From assembly GCA_900770655.1 (NCBI GenBank), contig CAAGLA010000053.1, forward strand, positions 1 to 48,398: a stretch of DNA of 48,398 nt. Reading direction: 5' to 3'. The notes below the pieces were generated by a model. The model did no database searches, was not told the origin of the DNA, and saw only the letters and a program-made list of their open reading frames with translations. The DNA is from Bacteroidaceae bacterium (GTDB lineage: Bacteria; Bacteroidota; Bacteroidia; Bacteroidales; Bacteroidaceae). Below, piece after piece: positions 25,751-34,329 of this stretch. Position 1 is the first letter of the stretch. Every line of letters begins with the position of its first letter. The position numbers and the translations under genes were made by a program.

Positions 25751-26824
25751 ATGAACACAATTGTTTCTCAGTTCAACATTCAAGGAAATGTTGTAGAAGT
25801 AGCTCCTTTGGGCAATGGTCTAATAAACACTACATACCGTGTGAAGACAGAGGGTGATGCCCCCGATTATGTATTGCAGCACGTGAACAATGCAATCTTC
25901 CCCGATGTAGATATGCTTATGAACAACATTGTGGCAGTTACAGGCCATATTCGTGGCAAACTCGAGGCTGCCGGCACCGATGACATATCACGCAAGGTGC
26001 TTAAGTTTGTTCCGGCTAAGGATGGCAAGTACTACTACTACGACGGTGAAAAATACTGGCGTGTGATGGAGTTCATCCCCGAAACAGAGTCAATGACCGC
26101 TGTGACACCAGAGACCTCTTATATAGTAGGTGAAACTTTCGGTAATTTCCAAGCTATGTTGGCCGACATTCCTTCTCAGCTCGGTGAGACAATCAAGGAC
26201 TTCCACAATATGGAGTTCCGTTTGCAGCAGTTGAGAGATGCGGTTGCTGAAAACAAGGCAGGTCGCCTTGCCGAAGTTCAGTGGCTTGTAGACGAACTTG
26301 AGGCACGCGCTGAGGAAATGTGCAAGGGTGAGCGTCTGCACCGTGAGGGAAAACTTGCAAAGCGCATTTGTCACTGCGATACTAAGGTCGACAACATCCT
26401 TTTCGACAAGCAGGGTAATGTCCTTTGTGTAATTGACCTCGATACTGTAATGCCGAACTTTATCTTCTCCGACTTTGGTGATTATTTGCGTTCAGCAGCC
26501 AACACCGGCAAGGAAGACGACAAGGACCTCGATAACGTAAACTTCAATATGGAGATATTCAAGTCCTTTACAAAGGGTTATTTGAAGTCGGCTGCATCGT
26601 TCATCACTCCTTTGGAAGTGGAGAACTTGCCATACGCAGCAGCGCTCTTTCCATATATGCAGACAGTACGTTTCTTGGCCGACTACATCAACGGCGATAC
26701 ATATTACAAGATACAGTATCCCGAACACAACCTTGTCCGCTCAAAGGCTCAGTTCAAACTGTTGCAGAGCGTAGAGGCACACCAGCCCGAAATGCAGGCT
26801 TTTATTGCCGAAGTTATGAAGTAA
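25751..26824 (+). CDS. N-acetylhexosamine 1-kinase-like phosphotransferase (NahK-like)
   Basis: 357 residues of the APH/choline-kinase fold, close in length and motifs to bifidobacterial NahK, which makes GlcNAc/GalNAc 1-phosphate. GNGLINTTYRV (21-31) is the nucleotide loop. ICHCDTKVDNILFD (207-219) carries the catalytic Asp210 and Asn215. VIDLDTVMPN has the metal-binding Asp pair near 229-231. The family also includes antibiotic phosphotransferases, but these motifs and the genomic setting favour a sugar kinase. Single gene between its own promoter and a bidirectional terminator. No lacto-N-biose phosphorylase or UDP-sugar enzyme is nearby, so the pathway is inferred. Confidence 0.75.
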   Translation: MNTIVSQFNIQGNVVEVAPLGNGLINTTYRVKTEGDAPDYVLQHVNNAIFPDVDMLMNNIVAVTGHIRGKLEAAGTDDISRKVLKFVPAKDGKYYYYDGEKYWRVMEFIPETESMTAVTPETSYIVGETFGNFQAMLADIPSQLGETIKDFHNMEFRLQQLRDAVAENKAGRLAEVQWLVDELEARAEEMCKGERLHREGKLAKRICHCDTKVDNILFDKQGNVLCVIDLDTVMPNFIFSDFGDYLRSAANTGKEDDKDLDNVNFNMEIFKSFTKGYLKSAASFITPLEVENLPYAAALFPYMQTVRFLADYINGDTYYKIQYPEHNLVRSKAQFKLLQSVEAHQPEMQAFIAEVMK

Positions 26825-26840
26825 TTCATTTTACTTTCCT

Positions 26841-26888
26841 AATAAAAATAATTCCGCCGGCTCTGGAGCCGGCGGAATTATTTTTATT
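26841..26888. terminator. Strong bidirectional terminator
   Basis: A 23-bp near-perfect palindrome (26841-26863 with 26866-26888), GC-rich at the centre (CCGCCGGCTC) with A/T runs on both ends, lies between the convergent kinase and FKBP genes. Confidence 0.93.
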
Positions 26889-26905
26889 TCAACTATTCTT
26901 AAGTT

Positions 26906-27940
26906 TTACTTGCCGTTTACGCTAAGAACTTCAACATCGAAACGAAGGGCTTCATTAGGGCCAATCGCGTTTCCGGCTCCATTCTCGCCGTATGCAAGCT
27001 CCGATGGAATCCAAAGTGTAATCTTTCCACCCTTGCCTACGAGTTTCATACCTTCGGTCCAGCCTTTGATAACTTGGTTAAGGGCAAACTGCGTTGGTGA
27101 ATCCTTGCCAACTTGGTCGGGAGCAGTATAATATATCCTCATTTTGCTATCTTGTGACATCTCCTCCCAACGGTTTGAATCGAATATTTGGCCGAATTTG
27201 GTTCTTCCGGTGTAAAAAACCTCAACAGTGTCTGTATCTGCAGTTGCTTTAATGTTTGCATCGCCGGCTTCGTGAATTATATAAAGAATGCCCGATTCTG
27301 TCTTCTTTACATCGCTTACAGTTGCAATGTCGGCAAGCCACTGCTCCGACAATTTCTTGTTTTCAGCCGGGAATGCTGCCATATATCTTTCGGCGAAAGC
27401 CTCAATCTGCTCATCGGTTACTTTTCTTGTACTGTTGTGTTCGTCATTAATACCTTCCAATATCCAATGCAATTGCATTGCCGCAGGTATTGACTTTATG
27501 TAATATCCGAAATTGGCAGCCATAAATTTGGTAATAAGGTCTTTCTCTTCGGGGCTTGCGTAAATTTCGACAGTACCTGTTGTGTCGATCATAGCATTGT
27601 TCATTCTTGTGTAGAAATCTTGTGTAAAGATTTTCTCTCCAAGAGACTGAAGGCTATCCTTTTCTATGGTTGTAGTGCCGGAAGCAAGAGGAGTATCTGT
27701 TGTTATAATCTGCTGAAGCGCAGTAAAGAATGTTACATAATCGAATTCAAACTGCTGCACCATCATATTAACCTCCATACCTAACTGAAGACCGTTGATG
27801 TATGAAATTGTGTCGAGCTTCACTGTATCACCGTAGGTTGGTGCCAAGTAATGGTCAATGGTTATTTCCTGTTTGTTTCCACAAGAGGAAATAAATATCG
27901 CACATATAAGTGCGATTAAAGCAAAAATGTTCTTTTTCAT
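26906..27940 (-). CDS. FKBP-type peptidyl-prolyl isomerase lipoprotein
   Basis: 344 residues. Signal peptide with lipobox ISSC (Cys20). A helical FkpA-N-like dimerisation region (about 45-215) repeats the layout of Mip/FkpA. The C-terminal FKBP domain (about 235-344) shows VEVFYTGRTKFGQIFDSN, IKGWTEGMKLVGKGGK and IPSELAYGENGAG. It catalyses proline isomerisation and chaperones envelope proteins. It is the last gene of the leftward operon, 12 bp after the kinase-like gene. Confidence 0.92.
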   Translation of the reverse strand: MKKNIFALIALICAIFISSCGNKQEITIDHYLAPTYGDTVKLDTISYINGLQLGMEVNMMVQQFEFDYVTFFTALQQIITTDTPLASGTTTIEKDSLQSLGEKIFTQDFYTRMNNAMIDTTGTVEIYASPEEKDLITKFMAANFGYYIKSIPAAMQLHWILEGINDEHNSTRKVTDEQIEAFAERYMAAFPAENKKLSEQWLADIATVSDVKKTESGILYIIHEAGDANIKATADTDTVEVFYTGRTKFGQIFDSNRWEEMSQDSKMRIYYTAPDQVGKDSPTQFALNQVIKGWTEGMKLVGKGGKITLWIPSELAYGENGAGNAIGPNEALRFDVEVLSVNGK

Positions 27941-27952
27941 AATTATTGTATA

Positions 27953-28789
27953 TTATTGTTTATGGTATTCTATTAGTCCGTTCATAGGGCTCTCTACTAT
28001 TTTGCCTATAGAAAGGCCAAGACTTTCTGCGGTCTCTTTAATTTCATTAGCAAAATTAACGCCAATGCCGCCTATTATGTGTATTGGTATCCAAGAGCGG
28101 CGGTAGGCCATTGTGTTGCGTTGGAAAAAGAGCGTAAAGCACTGTTTAATCATTGCTTTTATCTGTGGGTTCTCCTTGTTTTCTACAAGGAATGGGGTGA
28201 AGCCGGCAAGCCAACGGTTGGGCAGGGGTGTGTGGTACACCTTTTCCAGAATGGTGGCAACGTCGAGCCCGTATTGTTTCAGAAACTTCTCGCGCAGTTC
28301 CTTCGGCAGCTGCCTTTTTATGCAGTCGCTCACAAGTTGGCGCCCAAGATGCGCACCGCTTCCTTCGTCACCAAGTATGTATCCCAGTGATGGTGTGTTG
28401 TCTACAATTTTATTTCCGTCGAAAAGGCAGGAGTTGGAACCTGTACCAAGTATGCAGGCAATTCCCTCTTCGTGTCCGCAAAGAGCGCGGGCGGCAGCCA
28501 AGAGGTCGCTGTTTATCTCTATATCTTTGGTGGAAAAGATGAGCTCAAGAGCTTTTTTCATCCTTTCGTTTGCGCTTTCGTATGCGCAACCGGCGCCGTA
28601 AAAGAAAATTTTTTCCGGTGCACCGGTCTCTATATTCCCGACAAGTTCGGCCGATAATATGTTTAATATATCTTCGGTTGTCTGTTGAGTGGGGTTGAGT
28701 CCTTGTGTCCTGATTCTTGTGACTATGGCTCCGTTGCTGTACAGTACCCAATCGGTCTTTGTAGAACCGCTGTCTGCAATAAGTATCAT
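27953..28789 (-). CDS. N-acetylglucosamine kinase-like ATPase (BadF/BadG/BcrA/BcrD family)
   Basis: 278 residues of the ASKHA fold. DSGSTKTDWVLY (6-17), GTGSNSCLFDG (about 115-125) and LGDEGSGAHLGR (about 138-149) are the phosphate and substrate loops of the GlcNAc kinase branch. In Tannerella a relative (MurK) phosphorylates MurNAc and GlcNAc from recycled peptidoglycan. Its neighbour here is an AmpG-like permease, which supports amino-sugar salvage, but no MurQ etherase gene is in the window. It is 47 bp downstream of the permease and 12 bp before the FKBP gene. Confidence 0.8.
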   Translation of the reverse strand: MILIADSGSTKTDWVLYSNGAIVTRIRTQGLNPTQQTTEDILNILSAELVGNIETGAPEKIFFYGAGCAYESANERMKKALELIFSTKDIEINSDLLAAARALCGHEEGIACILGTGSNSCLFDGNKIVDNTPSLGYILGDEGSGAHLGRQLVSDCIKRQLPKELREKFLKQYGLDVATILEKVYHTPLPNRWLAGFTPFLVENKENPQIKAMIKQCFTLFFQRNTMAYRRSWIPIHIIGGIGVNFANEIKETAESLGLSIGKIVESPMNGLIEYHKQ

Positions 28790-28836
28790 TTCTTCTTAAT
28801 CCTTTCTTTAAATATTTTGTAAAGATACTTCTTTTT

Positions 28837-30099
28837 CTATTTCCTGCCAAAATTAGGGTCTATTTTTATTATTGCCGACACTATGAAAGTTATAGCTGTG
28901 CACAACATTACCCAGATGAAGAAATTCTCATAGCCGAGCCACTCCTGTATCTTTCCCGAAATCATTCCCGGCAGCATCATACCAAGCGACATAAATGCTG
29001 TGGAAATTGCAAAGTGGGCTGTAGGATACTTGCCTTGCGCAAAATATATCATATAGAGGGTGTATGCGGTAAAACCAAATCCATAGCCAAGCTGCTCGAT
29101 AAAGATGCAGCTGCCTACTATGGTGAGGTCTTCGGGCAGTACCATACTCATATATACATAGACAATATCGGGCAATGAAATGGCAACGACCATTGGCCAT
29201 AGCCAGTACTTAAGTCCTTTGCGCGAAATGCATATACCGCCCGCAATACCACCTATTATCAGTCCTGCGACACCTATCACGCCGTTGAGGAATCCAATAT
29301 CTCCCTTGTCCAGTGCAAGGCCACCGGCTGCTGCGCTGTCCATCAGGAAGAGCTTGCCTATTTTCCCTAACTGTGCTTCGGGAAAGCGGAAAAGGAGCAG
29401 GAATGTTACTGCGCTCCAGATACCGGGCTTTTGGAAATAGGTTTTTATTATATCTCTGAAATTGCCGAATATCTCTTTTGTCTTGGGGTTTCTCGCGATG
29501 TCTTTGTCGGGTTCCGGCATAGCTTTCCTGTGGTAGATGAAGAGTGCAGCCATTATTAGAGCCGTAGTGGCAAAAGTGGCACTCCACGCAAGGGTGTCGC
29601 TGCCTAAGTGGTGGCCGAGCTTGTTGGCGAGCATAACAAGTATTCCCGAACTGAATACTGTAGCAATGCGGTAAAAAGTGTTGCGTATACCCGAAAAGAA
29701 AGCCTGCTTATCCTCGGGCAATGCAATGATGTAGAACCCGTCGAGAGCAATGTCGTGCGTAGACGACACAAAGGCCCCCACCATAAATGCCGCTAATGTG
29801 AGCAAAAGGAAATTCCCCGATGGTACAGCGAGTGCAACTGCGGCAAAGCATAGTGCAAGCAGCAGTTGTGAATATAGTGTCCATTTGCGTCGTGTGCTCA
29901 TCATCTCTACAAAGGGGCTCCATAGTGGCTTTATGGTCCACGGAATAAGCAGTATGCTGGTATACAGGGCTATACTTGTGTTGCTTATGCCCATATCCTT
30001 GTACATTATATCCGATATTGAAGTTATGGCGTGGTAGGGCAGGCCCGATGCAAAATAGAGCGAAGGAATCCACAGCCAAGCATTCGTCTTTTTAACCAT
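28837..30099 (-). CDS. AmpG-like MFS permease
   Basis: 420 residues with about 12 membrane segments. PSLYFASGLPYHAI at the N-terminus, PWTIKPLWSPFVE near 53, and STHDIALDGFYI near 112 are AmpG/acetyl-CoA-transporter-like signatures. AmpG imports anhydro-muropeptides (GlcNAc-anhMurNAc peptides) into the cytoplasm. Bacteroidetes have several AmpG-like permeases, so the cargo is not certain. Adjacent GlcNAc-kinase-like protein fits a muropeptide or GlcNAc import role. Confidence 0.82.
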   Translation of the reverse strand: MVKKTNAWLWIPSLYFASGLPYHAITSISDIMYKDMGISNTSIALYTSILLIPWTIKPLWSPFVEMMSTRRKWTLYSQLLLALCFAAVALAVPSGNFLLLTLAAFMVGAFVSSTHDIALDGFYIIALPEDKQAFFSGIRNTFYRIATVFSSGILVMLANKLGHHLGSDTLAWSATFATTALIMAALFIYHRKAMPEPDKDIARNPKTKEIFGNFRDIIKTYFQKPGIWSAVTFLLLFRFPEAQLGKIGKLFLMDSAAAGGLALDKGDIGFLNGVIGVAGLIIGGIAGGICISRKGLKYWLWPMVVAISLPDIVYVYMSMVLPEDLTIVGSCIFIEQLGYGFGFTAYTLYMIYFAQGKYPTAHFAISTAFMSLGMMLPGMISGKIQEWLGYENFFIWVMLCTAITFIVSAIIKIDPNFGRK

Positions 30100-30124
30100 T
30101 TCTTATATAAATATTTAATTTGCG

Positions 30125-30155
30125 CTAAGATACTAAAAAAGTGCATATTTGCAAA
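30125..30155 (-). promoter_or_regulatory. Promoter of the ampG-like operon
   Basis: On the minus strand: TTTG (30155-30152), 19 nt, TATCTTAG (30132-30125), one mismatch in the -7 box. The -33 element lies inside one arm of the hairpin at 30151-30194, so the two elements overlap. Confidence 0.6.
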
Positions 30156-30194
30156 GTGAAGAGCAGACACACGTGTATCTGCTCTTCACTTTGC
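30151..30194 (-). terminator. Perfect 17-bp hairpin downstream of gdhA
   Basis: Arms 30151-30167 and 30178-30194 match over 17 bp around a 10-nt loop that contains ACACGTGT. On the minus strand it lies 54 nt after the gdhA stop, but its T run (CTTTTTTAG) begins about 9 nt late. A second, bulged hairpin (30195-30236) lies between it and gdhA. It probably ends gdhA transcription or protects its 3' end. Confidence 0.62.
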
Positions 30195-30247
30195 CGATAT
30201 CTGCAACTAATATTGTCTCGATTGCAGGCAATATCGTTTTCTTGTTC

Positions 30248-31582
30248 TTAAACTATTCCTTGTGCCATCATTGCTTTTGCCACTTTCAGGAAGCCTGCAA
30301 CGTTCGCACCCTTAACATAGTCTATGTAACCATCTTCCAGTGTTCCGTACTTTACACAAGCGCAATGTATATTATGCATAATCTCGTGCAGCATCTGGTC
30401 AACCTTTGCGCTGTTCCAGTTTATTTTGCCTGAATTCTGGCTCATCTCAAGTCCCGAAACAGAAACACCTCCGGCATTGGAAGCCTTGCCCGGTGCATAT
30501 AGAATCTTTGCTGCTTGGAATGTGTGGATTGCTTCAGGGGTAGAAGGCATATTCGCTCCTTCGGAAACTGCTATTACACCATTTGCAACAAGTGCCTTTG
30601 CGTCGTTGCCGTCAATTTCGTTCTGTGTGGCAGAGGGTAGTGCAATATCGCCTTTCTCGTTCCACGGGCGGGCATTCTCAACATATTTGCAACCATATTT
30701 TTGGGCATACTCCTTAATGCGGCCACGACGTACATTCTTCAGCTCCATTATAAAATCGAGCTTTTCGCGGTCTATGCCGTCGGGGTCATAAATATATCCG
30801 TTCGAGTCGCTCATTGTAACAACTTTACCGCCTAACTGAATTATTTTCTCGACTGTGTACTGTGCCACATTGCCCGAACCGGAAACAAGGCATACTTTTC
30901 CTTCGATGCTTTCGCCCCTAGTTTGGAGCATCTCTTGCAGGAAGTATATGTTACCGTATCCTGTAGCTTCGGGGCGTATGAGCGAACCGCCGAACTCCAA
31001 GCCTTTGCCTGTGAATACTCCGTTGAACTCACGTGTCAGTTTCTTGTACATACCGAACATATATCCAACCTCACGGCCTCCAACGCCAATATCACCTGCG
31101 GGAACATCCATTTCGGGGCCTATATTGCGCCATAGTTCTGTTATGAAGGCTTGGCAGAAACGCATTACTTCGTTGTCGCTCTTGCCTTTCGGGTCAAAGT
31201 CGGAACCGCCCTTTGCTCCTCCCATTGGCAATGTTGTTAGCGAGTTCTTGAATGTTTGTTCAAAAGCAAGATACTTGAGAATGCCCAAATTTACCGAAGG
31301 ATGGAAGCGTATACCACCTTTGTAGGGGCCAATGGCGTTGTTGTGCTGTACACGGTAGCCGGTGTTTACTTGCACTTTGCCGCTATCGTCGACCCACGTT
31401 ACACGGAATGTAAATACTCTGTCGGGGATACATAGCCTTTCAATAAGGTTGTTTGCTTCGAATTCCGGGTGTTTGTTATACTCCTCTTCTATAGAGTGGA
31501 GTACCTCCTCTACAGCCTGATAATATTCCGGCTCGTTGGGAAATCTCTTTTTTAGGTTCTCAAGTGTAGTTGAAACGTTCAT
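30248..31582 (-). CDS. gdhA: Glutamate dehydrogenase (hexameric, probably NADP-type)
   Basis: 444 residues, usual for bacterial GDH50. It interconverts 2-oxoglutarate plus ammonia and glutamate. GPYKGGIRFHPSVN with Lys88 and Lys112, and PMGGAKGGSDFDPKGKSD with catalytic Lys124, are canonical. A Rossmann loop GSGNVA follows near 240, and SDSNGYIYD fits an NADP-leaning enzyme of this family. It is the main ammonium assimilation route in gut Bacteroides. Transcribed away from the large secreted-protein gene at 31893. Confidence 0.96.
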   Translation of the reverse strand: MNVSTTLENLKKRFPNEPEYYQAVEEVLHSIEEEYNKHPEFEANNLIERLCIPDRVFTFRVTWVDDSGKVQVNTGYRVQHNNAIGPYKGGIRFHPSVNLGILKYLAFEQTFKNSLTTLPMGGAKGGSDFDPKGKSDNEVMRFCQAFITELWRNIGPEMDVPAGDIGVGGREVGYMFGMYKKLTREFNGVFTGKGLEFGGSLIRPEATGYGNIYFLQEMLQTRGESIEGKVCLVSGSGNVAQYTVEKIIQLGGKVVTMSDSNGYIYDPDGIDREKLDFIMELKNVRRGRIKEYAQKYGCKYVENARPWNEKGDIALPSATQNEIDGNDAKALVANGVIAVSEGANMPSTPEAIHTFQAAKILYAPGKASNAGGVSVSGLEMSQNSGKINWNSAKVDQMLHEIMHNIHCACVKYGTLEDGYIDYVKGANVAGFLKVAKAMMAQGIV

Positions 31583-31892
31583 ATTCTAATTAAATTTAGT
31601 TCTTGTTTGCGGTCTCTTTTTATTTTTCGACGCAAATATAATATAATGCAGTGGATTTTTGAAGAAGTGCAAGCGTTTTTTTTAAAAAACGATAAAAAAG
31701 ATTGGCAAATCGCCTTATTGAAAGAAAAATGATTTTGTTTTGTCGGTTGTGGTGGAAAAATGTATCTTTTGCTTTAAGTTTTGTTTATATATTGGCAAAA
31801 AGTATAAAAAAACTAAATAAATTTTCTAATTATAATATTATAAGGTAACTTTACAAATTGTAAAATTTGAATTGAAATCAAACTCAAATAAT
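31583..31892. promoter_or_regulatory. 310-bp divergent intergenic region between gdhA and the secreted-protein gene
   Basis: No gene is seen. On the minus strand TATATTTG (31640-31633) is a full -7 match for gdhA, with no clear -33. On the + strand TAACTTTA (31846-31853), one mismatch, is the best -7 candidate for the secreted protein. The middle is very A/T-rich with long A and T runs (31671-31700, 31801-31845), likely curved DNA. Confidence 0.5.
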
Positions 31893-34322
31893 ATGAAGAA
31901 ATTTTTCACTTTATTGTTGATCTCTGCAGCTCTTTCGGCAGAGGCACAGTATATTCCTAATGGCTCTTTTGAGAATTGGAAAGGCAGTGCAGGTGAGAGT
32001 TATCAAGCTTCCGACGGTAGTCTGAACGGTGGCAATTCGGCACTTGGTTTGCGTCAACGCCCCGGAGATGAGCCCTTGTATTGGAACGGGTCCAGTGTAA
32101 ACCAAAAGGTTTTTCTGGAGAAAAAAGAGATACTTGTTGAACAGGTTGCTGGCTACACAGGCAATGCTGTTCAGTTGACAAATAAGTATGTAGGTGCTAT
32201 GGGTATAGGCTCAAATGCACCGGCCTTCATAAATTTCGGAACGCCGTGGGTCTATGCCATAAGCAATGTAAATAACTGCGATGGCGGTGTTTATGGCGGT
32301 ATGAGCTTTTCTCACCGCCCCGACGCTATTGAAGGGTGGTACAAAAGGAACTCTACAAGTGAGAATGCCCACATCATCGTATATATATGGAACGGTACAT
32401 TCAGCAGCACAATTCAATCTTCGGTTGCCAACGATGTTAAAAACGATGTAGACCGCGCTGTTATGGGGTTGACAAGCGATATTCAGCAGAGCGGTACGTT
32501 AATAGCAAAATGCGATTATACATTCACATCAACCGCAGGCAACGACTGGCAAAAGATTACCGTACCACTGGAGTATGTTGAGGGTACGGAAAACATTGCT
32601 CCGGAAAAGGTTAATGTAATTATTTCCAGTGGCGATTACTGGACCCGTTCCAATATTCAGGCTGGCAGCACTCTTTTGGCCGATGATGTGCAGTTTGTCT
32701 ATTACTCGGAACTCTCTTCGCTTGTATACGACGGCAGGGAGTATTTTGTCAATGGAAAAACATCGTATACCATAGATGCGGTATACGATGAAAGCAAACT
32801 TTCTGTTTCTTCGAACGGAAATGGTGCTGTAATTGAAAAAATGTACGATAGTGCAAGTGGAGTGCTTAGAATAACAATAAAAGGTGATGACTACGCTGTA
32901 AACAGTAACAACATCCATACATATTCCGTAACTTTTACCGGTGATGAAGGCGGAGGCGGTGAGGTGGTTCCGACCCCTGACCCAACACCGGGAGAGATAG
33001 ATTACACTCCTGCATTTACAGGAGAGAAAACAAAACTCGACCGTTGGATAACAAGTATTGTCCTTGAAAGCCCAACCTTCCCCGAAGAGGCCGCAAATAC
33101 CCTTTTGCCCGACAATAGTGAAAAACTGTGTTACAACGATTATTCCGCAACTGTAACAATGAAGGCTGCTGCAGGCGAAACCGTTGCGGTAAAGATGGAA
33201 ATTGGTGAGGCTTCTTGGATGAATGCATATCTATATATAGACCTCGATTCGGACGGCTTTACAGCAGGTATAGAGGATGGAAGTCAATACCAGCCTTCGG
33301 GTGACCTTCTTTCGTACTCATTCTACAACAATGGCGCGGCAACTGATGATACCGGCTGGAATAGTGTCGGAAATCAGATATCTGGTGACAATCGAAGCAC
33401 TGTTGCATTGCCTTCATTTATTGTACCCCGGCAGGCCGGTCTTTACCGTGTACGTGCAAAACTCGACTGGTGCAATATAGACCCTGCCGGTGACAGCGAC
33501 GGCAAGTTCGGCGATTTTATGGACAACGGAGGACAGATAGTTGACTTTATGCTGGAGGTGGTAGAGAACGAAGAGATTACTCCTACCCCCGACCCGGGCC
33601 CTGCCCCCGACGATGTAGACTACACTCCAACATATACAGGAACAAGAACATACACAGCGCGCAACATTACAGCCATTAAGCTTTCAAGCCCGTTGTACGG
33701 AGAGTCTGTTTATGAATTAGGTTCGGCCGAACAACTCAATGAGTATCTCGACCTTACCGGCGGTGTTACATTCCTTGCAGCTTCCGGCGAAGAGGTTGTT
33801 GTCGATGTTGTTACCGCAGGTTCTTGGGTAAACCACTATGTATATATAGACTTCTCTGCCAATGGCTTCACCGCAAGCATTGCACCGGGAAGCAATTACA
33901 TTCCGGCAGAAGACCTTGTGTCGTACTCTCTCTATAACAATGGCGGCAGCAGCGACGAGACAGGATGCTATAACAGCGTTGGCGAGTCTATTACAGGTGA
34001 CGACCGCAGCAATCCCGAAATACCGTCGTTCACTATCACTGCAGAGCCCGGTCTATATCGTATGCGCATCAAGCAGGACTGGTGCAGCATAGACCCGGCC
34101 GGTGACAGCGACCCCAACTTTGGCGGTACATTCTCATCCTATGGCGGCCAGATAATTGACCTTATGCTAAACGTGTTGGCCGGAGAGAATACCGGTATAG
34201 AGAATATTGAAACAGAGAGCGCTGAAGAGAATGCTGTGTTCGACCTTGCCGGTCGTCGCATTGAGAGCATTACAGCTCCCGGCGTGTATATAATAAATGG
34301 TAAGAAAACAGTTATAAGATAA
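31893..34322 (+). CDS. Large secreted protein: PCMD-like domain, two GEVED-like repeats, T9SS-type tail
   Basis: 809 residues. Signal peptide (ends SAEAQ), then a PCMD-like N-terminal domain (YIPNGSFENWKG, YWNGSS; about 18-250). An Ig-like stretch and a Pro/Thr/Asp-rich linker (VPTPDPTPGEIDYTP) follow. Two copies of a ~200-residue repeat come next, with SWMNAYLYIDLDSDG from 441 and SWVNHYVYIDFSANG from 644, each ending in DW(C)xIDPAGDSD. A second linker (TPTPDPGPAPDD) separates them. The C-terminus (AVFDLAGRRI...GVYIINGKKTVIR) is T9SS-type. An in-frame TTG seven codons upstream is ignored in favour of the ATG at 31893. Expected at the surface, binding glycans; no enzyme motif seen. glyA starts 7 bp after it. 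Confidence 0.78.
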   Translation: MKKFFTLLLISAALSAEAQYIPNGSFENWKGSAGESYQASDGSLNGGNSALGLRQRPGDEPLYWNGSSVNQKVFLEKKEILVEQVAGYTGNAVQLTNKYVGAMGIGSNAPAFINFGTPWVYAISNVNNCDGGVYGGMSFSHRPDAIEGWYKRNSTSENAHIIVYIWNGTFSSTIQSSVANDVKNDVDRAVMGLTSDIQQSGTLIAKCDYTFTSTAGNDWQKITVPLEYVEGTENIAPEKVNVIISSGDYWTRSNIQAGSTLLADDVQFVYYSELSSLVYDGREYFVNGKTSYTIDAVYDESKLSVSSNGNGAVIEKMYDSASGVLRITIKGDDYAVNSNNIHTYSVTFTGDEGGGGEVVPTPDPTPGEIDYTPAFTGEKTKLDRWITSIVLESPTFPEEAANTLLPDNSEKLCYNDYSATVTMKAAAGETVAVKMEIGEASWMNAYLYIDLDSDGFTAGIEDGSQYQPSGDLLSYSFYNNGAATDDTGWNSVGNQISGDNRSTVALPSFIVPRQAGLYRVRAKLDWCNIDPAGDSDGKFGDFMDNGGQIVDFMLEVVENEEITPTPDPGPAPDDVDYTPTYTGTRTYTARNITAIKLSSPLYGESVYELGSAEQLNEYLDLTGGVTFLAASGEEVVVDVVTAGSWVNHYVYIDFSANGFTASIAPGSNYIPAEDLVSYSLYNNGGSSDETGCYNSVGESITGDDRSNPEIPSFTITAEPGLYRMRIKQDWCSIDPAGDSDPNFGGTFSSYGGQIIDLMLNVLAGENTGIENIETESAEENAVFDLAGRRIESITAPGVYIINGKKTVIR

Positions 34323-34329
34323 GAAGAGT

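Noticed and set aside
25751..26824. Aminoglycoside resistance phosphotransferase
   Set aside because: The fold is shared, but the ICHCDTKVDNILFD and DLDTVMP motifs and length fit the N-acetylhexosamine kinase branch better.
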